From Streptomyces hawaiiensis (lineage in GTDB: Bacteria > Actinomycetota > Actinomycetes > Streptomycetales > Streptomycetaceae), in assembly GCF_004803895.1 (NCBI RefSeq), contig NZ_CP021978.1, positions 7,564,001-7,628,000 on the forward strand: a stretch of DNA of 64,000 nucleotides. The letters are read 5' to 3'. The translations under genes and the position numbers were made by a program. Below are positions 26,420-38,345 of this stretch, piece by piece. The notes under the pieces are model-generated. The model made no database searches and had not been told where the DNA came from. It saw only the letters and a list, made by a program, of their open reading frames with translations. The number at the start of each line of letters is the position of its first letter. The first letter of the stretch is position 1.

Positions 26420-28090
26420 TCAGGAACCCTCGACGTCGACGAACACCGGGTTCGAGTAGAACCACGTGTCCGCCCACGGGTCACCGTTCCCGGGCGGGTG
26501 CGGGACCGGCCCGTGCGGGTCGACCGAGGCGCCGAGCCGGCCCGGGCCGTGCCGGTTCCCGTCGCTGCCGCGCAGCCGGACGTAGAAGGACTCCTCGCCG
26601 GCGGTCAGCGGGATGCGCAGGGTGTAGGTGCCCTTGCGGCCGCTGACGTCCTCCGTGCGGACGACCCTGGTGTCCGGAGCCCTCCAGGAGTCGCGGTCGG
26701 TGACCGGGCCGCGCACCGCGCCGCGTATGACGTCCACGTGCGCCAACTCGGGGAGTACACCCTGCGGGTTGGGCCGGGAGGCGCTCGTCACCGTGACGTT
26801 CAGGGTGAGCTTCTCTCCCTTGCGGACCCGCAGCCTGCCACCGAGCGTCACGCCCCGGCCGCGGTCGCAGTCCCGCGTCAGCCGGACATCGAGTCCGTCG
26901 AGCAGATGCCCGTGGTCCAGCCAGACCCGGCCCGCGCGCATCCCCGCCATGACCGCGCGGTAGCCGTAGCGGGTCACGCCCACGTGGGTGCGGCTGAACT
27001 GGCCGGGCCAGAAGTCGCTGCCCGGCTGCGGGGTGTCCGTGTTCACCGGGTCGGGCAGTTTCCCGGTGTCGTCGAAGGTCCGGCCGGGCTGCCAGTCGCC
27101 GTTCCTCCAGGTGTCGAAGACGATCCGGTGGGCGTCGGAGTTGGTGGTGATCGAGAACAGCCGGCCCTCGGCGAGCATCGAGTCCCACAGACCGCCGACG
27201 GTCGCGGTCGCCCAGTCGAAACCGCCGTACGTCAGGTAGGCGTCCGCCGGGTAGCCGGGCCAGGACTGCGCGGACGGTTTGTTCTCGTACTCGCCGCGGA
27301 TGGAGGTCGCCCCGCGCCAGCCGGGGATGGCCGCGCCCTGGGCGCCGGGCGCGCCCTCCATCCCGATCATGATCTCGGGCGCCGCGTCCCGCCAGTTGCG
27401 CATCTCGTGCGGGGAGTCGATGCCGAGCCGCATGGGGTGGTTGGCGAGCACCAGCACATCGTCGACGTACCCCGAACGGCGCTGCCGGTCCAGCCACTTG
27501 AGAGCCTTGAGGGCATGCGCCTCGTTGCGGGCGGTGTCCGCGTCGGCGGGGCCGCCCTTGTCGTAGGCGAGGAGCTTGCCGTCGTAGGCGCTCTCGAAGC
27601 GGGTCAGTACGTCGACCTCGTGCGGGCCGGGCGCGGTGAACACCGTGCAGTGTTCGGCCGCCGGGATGTACCACTCCAGACCCTGGAAGATCAGCTGACG
27701 CGGGTTCTCCGCCCGCGCCCTCAGGATCTCCTCGTGCTCCATGGATGCCCCGAAGTCGGCGTGCCCGAAGTTGGAGTGCTCGGTGAACACCATCCAGTCC
27801 AGGCCGTACTTCGCGCCCGCCGCGGCCAGTTGGGAGAAGGTGTACTTGGCGTCGTGGCTGTAGACGGAGTGGATGTGGTGGTCGCCGACGAGGTGGGCGA
27901 GGCGCGGGTCCTCGCCGCCCAGGCGCCTGCCGCCGGCGGCCAGGGCCGGGGTCGCCGCCGATCCGAGGGCGAACGCGGCTCCGAACAGGCCCGCGCGGCG
28001 CAGGAGCCCGCGGCGGGACACGCCCTGCGGGTCGAGGGCGGCGGGTGAGACGGACGGGTCGGCCCAGTCGGGCAGCTGCTGCTCGGTCAT
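26420..28090 (-). CDS. Tat-exported CehA/McbA family metallohydrolase (PHP domain)
   Basis: A 556-residue enzyme with a twin-arginine signal (SRRGLLRRAGLFGAAFALG) and a PHP domain: GDHHIHSVYSHDAKY near residue 68, FTEHSNFGH near 100, LANHPMRLG and TTNSDAHR supply the metal ligands. The C-terminal third is beta-rich and probably non-catalytic. The group includes carbaryl hydrolase CehA and many predicted phosphoesterases. ATG at 28090 has GAGGA 7 bases upstream. It closes a long minus-strand series with another exported phosphoesterase and glycan enzymes. Confidence 0.85.
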   Translation of the reverse strand: MTEQQLPDWADPSVSPAALDPQGVSRRGLLRRAGLFGAAFALGSAATPALAAGGRRLGGEDPRLAHLVGDHHIHSVYSHDAKYTFSQLAAAGAKYGLDWMVFTEHSNFGHADFGASMEHEEILRARAENPRQLIFQGLEWYIPAAEHCTVFTAPGPHEVDVLTRFESAYDGKLLAYDKGGPADADTARNEAHALKALKWLDRQRRSGYVDDVLVLANHPMRLGIDSPHEMRNWRDAAPEIMIGMEGAPGAQGAAIPGWRGATSIRGEYENKPSAQSWPGYPADAYLTYGGFDWATATVGGLWDSMLAEGRLFSITTNSDAHRIVFDTWRNGDWQPGRTFDDTGKLPDPVNTDTPQPGSDFWPGQFSRTHVGVTRYGYRAVMAGMRAGRVWLDHGHLLDGLDVRLTRDCDRGRGVTLGGRLRVRKGEKLTLNVTVTSASRPNPQGVLPELAHVDVIRGAVRGPVTDRDSWRAPDTRVVRTEDVSGRKGTYTLRIPLTAGEESFYVRLRGSDGNRHGPGRLGASVDPHGPVPHPPGNGDPWADTWFYSNPVFVDVEGS

Positions 28091-28116
28091 GAAGGGTCCT
28101 CGCGCGTTCTGTGAGG

Positions 28117-29952
28117 TCAGTGGTTCATGAAGGAGGTGACGGGCAGCGCCCGGGCGACGATCCGGACGTCGCCGAGCCGGCCGTGGAAGATCTGGTCGAT
28201 CTTCCCGCCGTACTCGTAGCCGCCGAGCAGCCACGGCAGTCCGACGGAGGCGACGCCGGCCGAGGGCGCCTTGGGATTGCGGAGGACCGGGCAGCCCTCG
28301 ACGTACAGCGTGGTGTGCCGGCCGTCGTTGACGACCGCGAGGTGCCACCAGGTCTCCAGCGGCGTCTCCTGGCCCCAGTTGGTGGCGATGCCCTGCTGGT
28401 TGAGCGGGCGCATCGCCCACTGCGGTTCCCGGTCGTTGGAGAGCGACAGCGTGGCGAGCGGCTCGTCCGGGTCGTCGGCGCTCTTCCCGGCGGCGCCGCC
28501 CGTGCCCGTGCGGGAGACCAGACCCGACCAGGCGTTGTGGTCCGGGTCCCAGTCGGCGGGCAGGCGGTAGAACGCCTCGATGGTGTAACCGTCCTCGAAG
28601 GTGGCCACGGTCAGCGGGGCGCCGTCGACCGTGCGCAGATAGGCGCCCTTCAGCGGGGACTTGAAACCCTGGAACTCCAGGCTGCCGTGGCCCGGCTGGT
28701 CGGGGTGGTGGTCGGCCGACCAGCCCAGCGTGCCACCGCCGACGGCGACGAGGGAGAGGTCGTTGCCGCGCCCGGACAGGTCACGGACCGCGCCGACCGT
28801 GCCGTCGACGGGCTTCTCGAAGCGCCAGTACGCCATCGTGCCCGGGACGAGCAGCTTCGAGGCGGGCCGCGCCGGACGGGCGGGCACGGGCGCGAAGCCG
28901 GAGAAACGCTTGTCGAAGTCGATCTCGACGGAGAACCGGTCGGCGTCGCCGCTCAGTTCCATCTCCTGCCGCTCCAGCCCGTTGATCCCCTTCTCGGCCC
29001 GGCCCAGGATCCAGGGGGAGACCGTCTCCACGTCGATGACGTTCCGGTCCAGGTCGAAGCGGTACAGGCGGATCATCGCCGCGCCGCCGAAGTAGCGGTT
29101 CTGGTAGTTCGTCAGATGCAGGTGGACGTCGCGCCCGGCCGCGTTCTTCCGCGTCGCGCGGGCCGCCGGCCAGTAGTGGCCGTTGAGGGTGAGGAAGATC
29201 TGGTCGTGGTCCTCGATCAGCTGGTCCCACAGCTGCTGCCCGTAGTCCGACAAGGTGTCGTCCTCGACGACCAGTTCGTGCGTCGTGAGGATCACCGGCG
29301 TCTTCGGGTGCTTCGCCAGGACGTCCTTCGCCCACGTGTGGCCCTGCGGCGACAGCCGCCAGTCCAGGGCCAGCACCAGCCACTCCCGGCCGCCCGCGGT
29401 GAACAGGTGGAAGGTGTTGTAGCCGTCCGGGGAGGCACCGCCGAACGTCCGCTGCCCCTTGAACCGCTGCGGCCCGAAGGCGTCCAGGTAGGGAGTGCCG
29501 CCGCGCTGGTCGGTCGTCGAGGACTGCACGTCGTGGTTGCCGGCCAGGACGCTGTAGCCGACACCCCTGCGGTCCAGCAGCCCGAACGCCTCGCCGATCG
29601 CCGCGAACTCCTCCTTCGCGCCGTTCTGCGTGAGGTCCCCGAGGTGGGACAGGAAGACGAGGTTCTCCTCCCCGCCGTGCTCCAGCAGATAGCGCAGCGA
29701 CGCCTCGACCGGCGCCTTGTCGATGCTGGGCCCGTCGAAGAGGTACTGCGTGTCGGGCATCACGGCGAGCGTGAAGCGGCGGCTGCCCGGGTCGGGGCGC
29801 CAACGCGCGGACGCCGCCGCGGCGGAGGCGGCCGGCAACGCGGTCACCGCGGCGGCGGTGGCACCGAGCAGCGCGGTGGCGCGAAGGAAACTGCGTCTTC
29901 CGGCACCGGCCTGGGGCGCTTCGCCCAGGGCGTGGTCATGAGATGTGCACAC
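28117..29952 (-). CDS. Tat-exported metallophosphoesterase with LamG-like domain
   Basis: A 611-residue secreted enzyme. GRRSFLRATALLGATAAAV is a twin-arginine signal. The calcineurin-like core has MPDTQYL, SHLGDLTQNG, AGNHDVQSS, TTHELV and NGHYW, the five dinuclear-metal blocks. From about residue 370 a concanavalin-like LamG domain (including TIEAFYRLP) could bind glycan. GTG at 29952 has GGAG 5 bases upstream. It sits 34 bases after lacZ and 26 before the PHP gene, in one probable transcript. It may release phosphate from an extracellular polymer. Confidence 0.88.
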   Translation of the reverse strand: MCTSHDHALGEAPQAGAGRRSFLRATALLGATAAAVTALPAASAAAASARWRPDPGSRRFTLAVMPDTQYLFDGPSIDKAPVEASLRYLLEHGGEENLVFLSHLGDLTQNGAKEEFAAIGEAFGLLDRRGVGYSVLAGNHDVQSSTTDQRGGTPYLDAFGPQRFKGQRTFGGASPDGYNTFHLFTAGGREWLVLALDWRLSPQGHTWAKDVLAKHPKTPVILTTHELVVEDDTLSDYGQQLWDQLIEDHDQIFLTLNGHYWPAARATRKNAAGRDVHLHLTNYQNRYFGGAAMIRLYRFDLDRNVIDVETVSPWILGRAEKGINGLERQEMELSGDADRFSVEIDFDKRFSGFAPVPARPARPASKLLVPGTMAYWRFEKPVDGTVGAVRDLSGRGNDLSLVAVGGGTLGWSADHHPDQPGHGSLEFQGFKSPLKGAYLRTVDGAPLTVATFEDGYTIEAFYRLPADWDPDHNAWSGLVSRTGTGGAAGKSADDPDEPLATLSLSNDREPQWAMRPLNQQGIATNWGQETPLETWWHLAVVNDGRHTTLYVEGCPVLRNPKAPSAGVASVGLPWLLGGYEYGGKIDQIFHGRLGDVRIVARALPVTSFMNH

Positions 29953-29986
29953 GTGCGCTCCGTAAAGGGTGACAGGGGAGGAAGGA

Positions 29987-32916
<2,930 letters not shown>

Positions 32917-32920
<4 letters not shown>

Positions 32921-33837
32921 GACCGTTCCGAAGTCGGTGGGGTGGGCCGGGGCAGGACGCGGCCCTGCAGGCCCCAGGCGGGGTCCACGGGGATGCCGAG
33001 CCGGTCCAGGACGGTGGGGGCGATGTCCACGAGGCGGGGCGTGCCGAGCCGGGTGCCTCCGGGCCCACCGGGCTCGGAGAGGAGGACGAAGACCTCCCGC
33101 TCGGCATGCGAGTCGCCGCCGTGGCCACCGGAGTCGAGATGGCCGTGGTCGGTGGTGATCAGCACGGTCCAGCGCTCCCGGGCGCGTCCGGGGTCCGACG
33201 CCCGGGCGTCGATCGCCGCCAGCAGCCGCCCGAGGTGGGCGTCCTGGGCGAGGAGGGCCCGGTCGTAGGCGGGAGAGAGGGGGCCGGTGGCGTGGCCGGC
33301 CTCGTCGGTGGCGCCGAAGTACACGAAGAGGGCGTCCGGGTCGAACGTGGTGAGCCAGCGCATGGCGGTGCGGGCGACGCGGCGGTCCGCGGTCCCGTAT
33401 CCCCAGAGTTCACCGTTGTGGCGCACACGTCGGCCGATGGCCCGGCCGAGGGTGCCGCGGCGGACCAGCTCCGGCCAGGACACCACGGCCGCGGTGCGCA
33501 GGCCCGGCCGGGCGGAGGCGGCGCGGGTCAGGAAGTCGGGGTAGCGGGCGTAGTCGGCACCCTTGAAATCGTTGCCGGTGACCCCGTGGCGGTCGGGCCA
33601 CACCCCGGTGAGGACGCTCGACCAGCCGGGCCCGGAGTCGGTGTAGGCCGTGCCGGCCGAGGACTCGTCGTCGGCTCGGCCGTAGGGCAGCAGGCTCGTG
33701 CCGACGGAGCCTGCGGCCATCAGGGCGTGCAGCACCGGGGCGTTGGCCGGCGAGCAGGTCAGCCGGTCGTAGCGCAGGCCGTCCATGCCGACGACGAGCA
33801 CCTTGGCGCGTCGGGCCTCGTCGTCGACGTCCGTCAC
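32917..33837 (-). CDS. Cytoplasmic alkaline phosphatase superfamily phosphodiesterase
   Basis: A 306-residue protein of the nucleotide pyrophosphatase/phosphodiesterase branch. VLVVGMDGLRYDRL gives the first metal Asp, DSGPGWSSVLTGVWPDRHGV the nucleophile region, FGATDEAGHATG and TTDHGHLDSGGHGG the other metal ligands. No signal peptide is seen, unlike most relatives. GTG at 33837 has GGGAGG 6 bases upstream. It is coupled to lacZ by ATGA, so it probably removes phosphate or a phosphodiester group from an imported sugar. Confidence 0.85.
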
Positions 33838-33900
33838 CGGGTGCCTCCCTCGTGTGGTTACCAAGAGCTCGGGACCACCGGCCGGTTCTCGGCCGCACAT

Positions 33901-33963
33901 CCGTTGTGGCGGGTCGCGCCCACGCGGCGGAGCCGCATATCGACACAGCCCCGCGCCCCGTCA
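33901..33963. repeat. GC-rich palindromic intergenic element of Streptomyces type
   Basis: The 148-bp gap between the ABC permease and phosphatase genes holds a 63-base sequence with the small hairpin GCGGCGGAGCCGC (33924-33936), then ATATCGACACAGCCCCGCGCC. Closely similar sequences are, from memory, scattered through intergenic regions of many Streptomyces genomes. No reading frame is supported here. Confidence 0.5.
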
Positions 33964-33985
33964 GGGGGCCCTCCCCTGGGCGGCG

Positions 33986-34834
33986 TCAGCTCCCCTGCAC
34001 CGCCCCCTCCGTGGCGCCCGCGATGAACCCGCGGGCGAAGATCGTGAAGATGACGACCAGCGGCACGGACGCCATGAGCACACCGGCCATGACCATGCTG
34101 TAGTCGGTGGTGTGGCCGACGTGGAGCTGGGCGAGCGCCACCTGGAGGGTCAGGTGGCCGGGGTCGTTGAGCACGATGAGCGGCCAGATGTAGTCGTTCC
34201 AGGCGCCGACGAAGGCGTAGATGGCGAGGAAGGACAACGCCGGCTTGATCATCGGCAGCACGATGTTCCAGTACTGGCGGAAGAACCCCGCGCCGTCGAT
34301 GCGCGCGGCGTCGAGGAGTTCGTCCGGCACGCCGTTCTCGATGTACTGGCGCAGCCAGAAGATGCCGAACGCGTTGGCGAGGGCGGGCAGGATCAGCGCC
34401 TTGAGCGTGCCGACCCAGCCGATGTCGGACATGAGGATGAACTGCGGCAGGACGGCCAGCTGGAGCGGCAGCATCATGAAGCCCACCAGCATGGCGAAGA
34501 GCACCTTGCGGCCGGGGAAGTCGAACTTGGCGAAGGCGAACGCCGCCAGCGAGTCGACGAACAGGACCAGCACGGTGGTGACGGTCGCGACGACGAGCGT
34601 GTTCAGCATCGACCCGAAGAAGTCGATGGTGTCGAGGACGTGCCGGATGTTCTCCAGCAGATGGGAACCGAAGCCCAGCTTCGGCGGGCTCTTGTAGATG
34701 TCCTCGGTGGTGTTCGTCGCCATGACGATCGTCCACACGAACGGGAAGACCGAGATCAGGACGGCCAGGGCGAGGACGATGTGCGCGGTCAGACCCTTGG
34801 GACGTCGTGACCGCCTCGGGACCACTGCGGTCAT
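33986..34834 (-). CDS. Carbohydrate ABC transporter permease, MalG type
   Basis: A 282-residue inner-membrane permease with six predicted helices, beginning near ISVFPFVWTIVMATN. The EAA loop reads NGVPDELLDAARIDGAGFFRQYW, near residue 190, where the shared ATPase docks. It pairs with the MalF-type permease just upstream (4-base ATGA overlap). The frame extending further upstream has no ribosome site. Confidence 0.93.
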   Translation of the reverse strand: MTAVVPRRSRRPKGLTAHIVLALAVLISVFPFVWTIVMATNTTEDIYKSPPKLGFGSHLLENIRHVLDTIDFFGSMLNTLVVATVTTVLVLFVDSLAAFAFAKFDFPGRKVLFAMLVGFMMLPLQLAVLPQFILMSDIGWVGTLKALILPALANAFGIFWLRQYIENGVPDELLDAARIDGAGFFRQYWNIVLPMIKPALSFLAIYAFVGAWNDYIWPLIVLNDPGHLTLQVALAQLHVGHTTDYSMVMAGVLMASVPLVVIFTIFARGFIAGATEGAVQGS

Positions 34835-35838
34835 GACTTCCTCCCGCGCTGGACGACGCGCCAGTTGACGACGACCAGCACCATGATCAGTACGAAGAAG
34901 GCCCACACGATGGCCGCGCCGTAGCCGTAGTCGTTGTTGACGAAGGCCGACTGGTAGAAGTACAGCAGCGTGGTCAGGCCCGCCTGGCCGGGACCGCCCA
35001 GGTTCGGGTTCGCGGCGTTGCTGCCGAACAGCACCTGCGGTTCGCTGAAGCTCTGCAGGCCGTTGATGGTCGAGATGATGACGGTGAACAGGATGATGGG
35101 CCGCAGGATCGGCATGGTGATCTGGAAGAACGTACGGATCGGACCGGCGCCGTCCAGCCTGGCCGCCTCGTAGATCTGGGTGGGGATGGCCTGGAGGCCG
35201 GCCAGGTAGATGATCATGTTGTAGCCGGTCCACATCCAGGTCATCAGCAGCGCGATGACCAGTTTGATCAGCCACGGATTGCTCAGCCACGGGACGGGTG
35301 AGATGCCGACCGTGCCCAGAATCGCGTTGACCAGGCCGAAGTTGTTGCTGAACACCGCACCGAAGAAGATCGACACGGCGACGATCGAGGTGACGTTCGG
35401 TATGTAGAGGGCGATGCGGTAGAAGCCCTTGAAGCGGCGTACCGAATGCAGCAGCGTCGCCAGCACCAGGGCGCCGAACAGGGTGGGAACGGTGGACAGC
35501 ACCCAGATCACCAGGGTGTTGCGGATCGACAGCCAGAAGACCGGGTCGTCCCACAGGAACCGGAACTGCTGCAGTCCCACGAACTGCACGGTGCCCAGGC
35601 CGTCCCAGCGCTGGAAGGCGAGGTACAGCGAGTAGAAGACCGGGAAGAACGAGAAGACGCCGAAGACCAGGAAGAAGGGCGAGATCGCGAGGTACTGCCG
35701 CCAGTGGGACAGCACACCGCGACGCGCCGGCCGCACGGTGCCCGCGGGCGGCGTGCGCCGCGGGCGGAAGCGGGCCGGGCCGGGCCCGCCGCGGTGCCGG
35801 GGCACCGTGGCGGAACCGGTGACCGGAGGTGAGGACAC
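34831..35838 (-). CDS. Carbohydrate ABC transporter permease, MalF type
   Basis: A 335-residue permease: an Arg/Pro-rich cytoplasmic N-terminus of about 45 residues, then six helices from YLAISPFFLVFGVFSFFPVF. The EAA loop is QAIPTQIYEAARLDGAGPIRTFFQ near residue 225. GTG starts 1 base after the binding-protein stop. No ATPase gene follows; in Streptomyces the shared ATPase MsiK normally energises such systems. Confidence 0.94.
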   Translation of the reverse strand: MSSPPVTGSATVPRHRGGPGPARFRPRRTPPAGTVRPARRGVLSHWRQYLAISPFFLVFGVFSFFPVFYSLYLAFQRWDGLGTVQFVGLQQFRFLWDDPVFWLSIRNTLVIWVLSTVPTLFGALVLATLLHSVRRFKGFYRIALYIPNVTSIVAVSIFFGAVFSNNFGLVNAILGTVGISPVPWLSNPWLIKLVIALLMTWMWTGYNMIIYLAGLQAIPTQIYEAARLDGAGPIRTFFQITMPILRPIILFTVIISTINGLQSFSEPQVLFGSNAANPNLGGPGQAGLTTLLYFYQSAFVNNDYGYGAAIVWAFFVLIMVLVVVNWRVVQRGRKS

Positions 35839-35839
35839 C

Positions 35840-37117
35840 TCAGTTCACCCCCTGCCGCCGGGCGATCTGCCGGGCCTGGGCGACCGCGTCCTTCCAGGCG
35901 TCCGCGGGCTTCTTGCCCTTGGCCTCGATGCTGGACAGTTCGGTCATGAAAGGCGCCATGACGGCGGCGTCGGCCGGTGCCTCGTAGCTGGCCGGGATGG
36001 CCTTGGCGGCCGGGCCGAAGACCTCGATGACCTTCTGCCCGCCGAAGAAGGGGTCGCCGCCCGTCATGGCCGGCATGGCGTAGGCCGCCGGCGCGGCGGG
36101 GAAGATGGCGGCGTCGGTGAAGCCGCGGGCGTCGTTCTCCGGGCTGAGGATCCAGCTGATGATCTTGAATGCCTCTTCGGGGTTCCGGCACTGCTTGGGC
36201 AGGGCCAGATAGGAGCCGCCCTGGTTGGCCGGCCCGCCGGGCGTTGCGCAGACCCGCCACTTGCCCTTGGTCTTCGGGGCCGCCTGCTCGATGTCCAGGG
36301 CGTGCCAGGCCGCGCCGAGTTCGGTGGACAGGCTCTTGCCGATGGCGGCGTTCCAGGTGTTGTCGTTGATCTTGGCGTCGATGCCCAGGGTGTAGGGGCG
36401 GATCGCCGTGTCCCAGGCGGTGCGGATGTGGTCCTGGTCGCCGATGAAGTGGTTGTCCTGGTCGATGAACCGCGCGCTGCCCTGGCCGACCGCGATGTTG
36501 AACACCGAGCTGATGTTGTTGACCAGGTAGGTGCCCGGCACCTTCTTGCCCAGCTCGGTGCCGAGCGCGAAGTACTCCTCCCAGGTCCCGGCCCGGGCGG
36601 CGACCTTGTCGGGGTCGGTGGGCAGCCCGGCCTTGTCGAACAGGTCCGCGCGGTAGAAGAGCGCGGTGGGGCCGATGTCGATCGGGAAGCCGATCTGCCG
36701 GCCGTCCTCGGTCCGGGCGAGCTTGGTCTTCCAGTCCAGGTACTGGGACGCGATCTTCTTAAAGCCGAGGTCGTTCAGGTCGAGGAAGCGGTTCGCGTTG
36801 GGCAGGAAGGACGCCATGTCCTCGCCCTTGATGCCGGTGATGTCGGGCACGGAGGCGCCCGCCGCGAGGGTGGTGGTCAGCTTCTGCTTGAAGTCGCCGC
36901 CGATGGAGGCGGCGGTCAGCTTGACCTGGCCGCTGAAGTGCGTCTTCGCCTCGGCGACCACCTTGTCGCTGAGCGCGCCTCCCCAGTACCACAAGGTGAG
37001 GTTCTTGCCGTTCTTGCCGCCGGCCGATCCCGATCCGCCGCCGCATGCGACGGTCAGACCGGAGGCGGCCGCGGTCAGGGCGGCGGCCTGGAGGAAGCCT
37101 CTACGAGAAAGGTCCAC
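35840..37117 (-). CDS. Sugar ABC transporter substrate-binding lipoprotein
   Basis: A 425-residue extracellular binding protein (family 1). The N-terminus MDLSRRGFLQAAALTAA joins a twin-arginine motif to a lipobox ending TVAC, so Cys25 should be lipid-modified after Tat export. The mature part has YWGGALSDKVV, FPIDIGPTALFYRADLF and an acidic sugar pocket region typical of oligosaccharide binders. GTG start with AGGAG 6 bases upstream. It captures the sugar fed to the two permeases. Confidence 0.94.
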   Translation of the reverse strand: MDLSRRGFLQAAALTAAASGLTVACGGGSGSAGGKNGKNLTLWYWGGALSDKVVAEAKTHFSGQVKLTAASIGGDFKQKLTTTLAAGASVPDITGIKGEDMASFLPNANRFLDLNDLGFKKIASQYLDWKTKLARTEDGRQIGFPIDIGPTALFYRADLFDKAGLPTDPDKVAARAGTWEEYFALGTELGKKVPGTYLVNNISSVFNIAVGQGSARFIDQDNHFIGDQDHIRTAWDTAIRPYTLGIDAKINDNTWNAAIGKSLSTELGAAWHALDIEQAAPKTKGKWRVCATPGGPANQGGSYLALPKQCRNPEEAFKIISWILSPENDARGFTDAAIFPAAPAAYAMPAMTGGDPFFGGQKVIEVFGPAAKAIPASYEAPADAAVMAPFMTELSSIEAKGKKPADAWKDAVAQARQIARRQGVN

Positions 37118-37176
37118 GGGTCACTCCTGTTGTTCCTGTTCGACGTGCGGAGGGGTGGGAGAGTCAGTGCCGCCCT

Positions 37177-38217
37177 TCAGGAGGCGCGCGGACCGACGGG
37201 GGTGTGAGGGCTCGGCGGGGTGACGGGGGCGTGGTGCACGGGCGGGCCGGGGTCGGCCGGAATGCGGTCGGCCAGGAAGCCGTAGGCCCGTCGCAGTTCC
37301 GGGTCGCTCTGGGAGCGCCACCAGCGTTCGACGCCGTACCAGCCGGGGGCCGCGAGGGCGCCGCCGTGGTGCCGGACCGACAGCCCGGCCGCGAGCACCG
37401 CGAACCGCAGCCGCTCCGCCAGCGGCCAGCCGCCGAGGGAGGCCGCGACGAAGCTCGCGCCGAAGACGTCCCCGGCGCCCGTCGCGTCCAGGACGTCGGT
37501 GTCCAGGGCCGGGACCTCGGCGTATTCGCCGGTGATCTGGTCGACGGCGAGGGCGCCGTCCCCGCCCCGGGTCACCACGGCGACCGGCACCAGCTCGGAG
37601 AGCGTGCCGAGCGCGGCCACCGCGCTGTCGGTGCGGGTGTAGGCCATCGCCTCGGTCTCGTTAGGGAGGAAGGCGTGGCACAGGGCCAGCTGGTCCAGGA
37701 GGGCCGTCGGCCACTCCTGGGCGGGGTCCCAGCCGACGTCGGCGTAGATGTGTGTGCCGTTCGCGGCGGCCTTGGCGAGCCACTCGCACGGCTCGGCCTC
37801 GAGGTGCACCAGGGCGGTCCGCGCCTCGGGCGGGTCGCCCATCAGCTCGTCCTGCGAGTACGGCGGCTCCTGGCCGTGGGTGAGCAGGGCCCGGTCGGTG
37901 CCGTGGGCGACGGAGACGGTGACCGGGGTCGGCCAGTGGTCCGCCGTACGGGAGAGCGAGAGGTCGACGCCTTCCTGGCCGCCCAGGACGTCCCGGCAGT
38001 ACGCGCCGTAGAAGTCGTCGCCGAACACCGTGGCCAGAGAGGTCGTGAGGCCGAAGCGGGAAGCGGCCACGGCGAGGTTCGCGATGCCGCCCGGGCCGCA
38101 GCCCATGCCCCGGGTCCAGATCTCCTCGCCCGGCGTCGGCGGCTTGCCGAGCCCCGTGAGGACGAGGTCGTAGAAGAGCAGCCCGGTCAGCAGCACATCG
38201 GGCCGGTCATCATCCAC
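37177..38217 (-). CDS. PfkB family carbohydrate kinase
   Basis: A 346-residue ribokinase/PfkB-fold kinase. GCGPGGIANLAVAASRFGL near residue 50 is the substrate-binding signature and LDATGAGDVFGASFVAA near 255 carries the catalytic Asp and anion hole. GTG at 38217 with AGAGGA 8 bases upstream is preferred to ATG at 38268, which has no ribosome site. It would phosphorylate the imported sugar or a product; the nearby GH4 enzyme acts on 6-phospho-sugars. It starts the minus-strand operon and is divergent from a DeoR regulator. Confidence 0.9.
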   Translation of the reverse strand: MDDDRPDVLLTGLLFYDLVLTGLGKPPTPGEEIWTRGMGCGPGGIANLAVAASRFGLTTSLATVFGDDFYGAYCRDVLGGQEGVDLSLSRTADHWPTPVTVSVAHGTDRALLTHGQEPPYSQDELMGDPPEARTALVHLEAEPCEWLAKAAANGTHIYADVGWDPAQEWPTALLDQLALCHAFLPNETEAMAYTRTDSAVAALGTLSELVPVAVVTRGGDGALAVDQITGEYAEVPALDTDVLDATGAGDVFGASFVAASLGGWPLAERLRFAVLAAGLSVRHHGGALAAPGWYGVERWWRSQSDPELRRAYGFLADRIPADPGPPVHHAPVTPPSPHTPVGPRAS

Positions 38218-38290
38218 GGATGTGTCCTCTCGCTCAGGGCTTCGACGGAGATCGTCAAAACTCTTCATTTCGGTGAGCGGAATCGTGCGC

Positions 38291-38330
38291 TGCTCAGAGA
38301 GATTGGTCAATACCCGAGCAGAACTGAGCA
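38291..38330. promoter_or_regulatory. Candidate DeoR operator between the kinase and regulator genes
   Basis: TGCTCAG (38291-38297) and CTGAGCA (38324-38330) form an inverted repeat separated by 26 bp in the 128-bp divergent region. A further GCTCAG lies at 38232-38237. On the minus strand TTGACC sits between the arms and could be a -35 box for the kinase-ABC operon. The match is suggestive only. Confidence 0.35.
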
Positions 38331-38345
38331 TGGAAATGATTGAAG

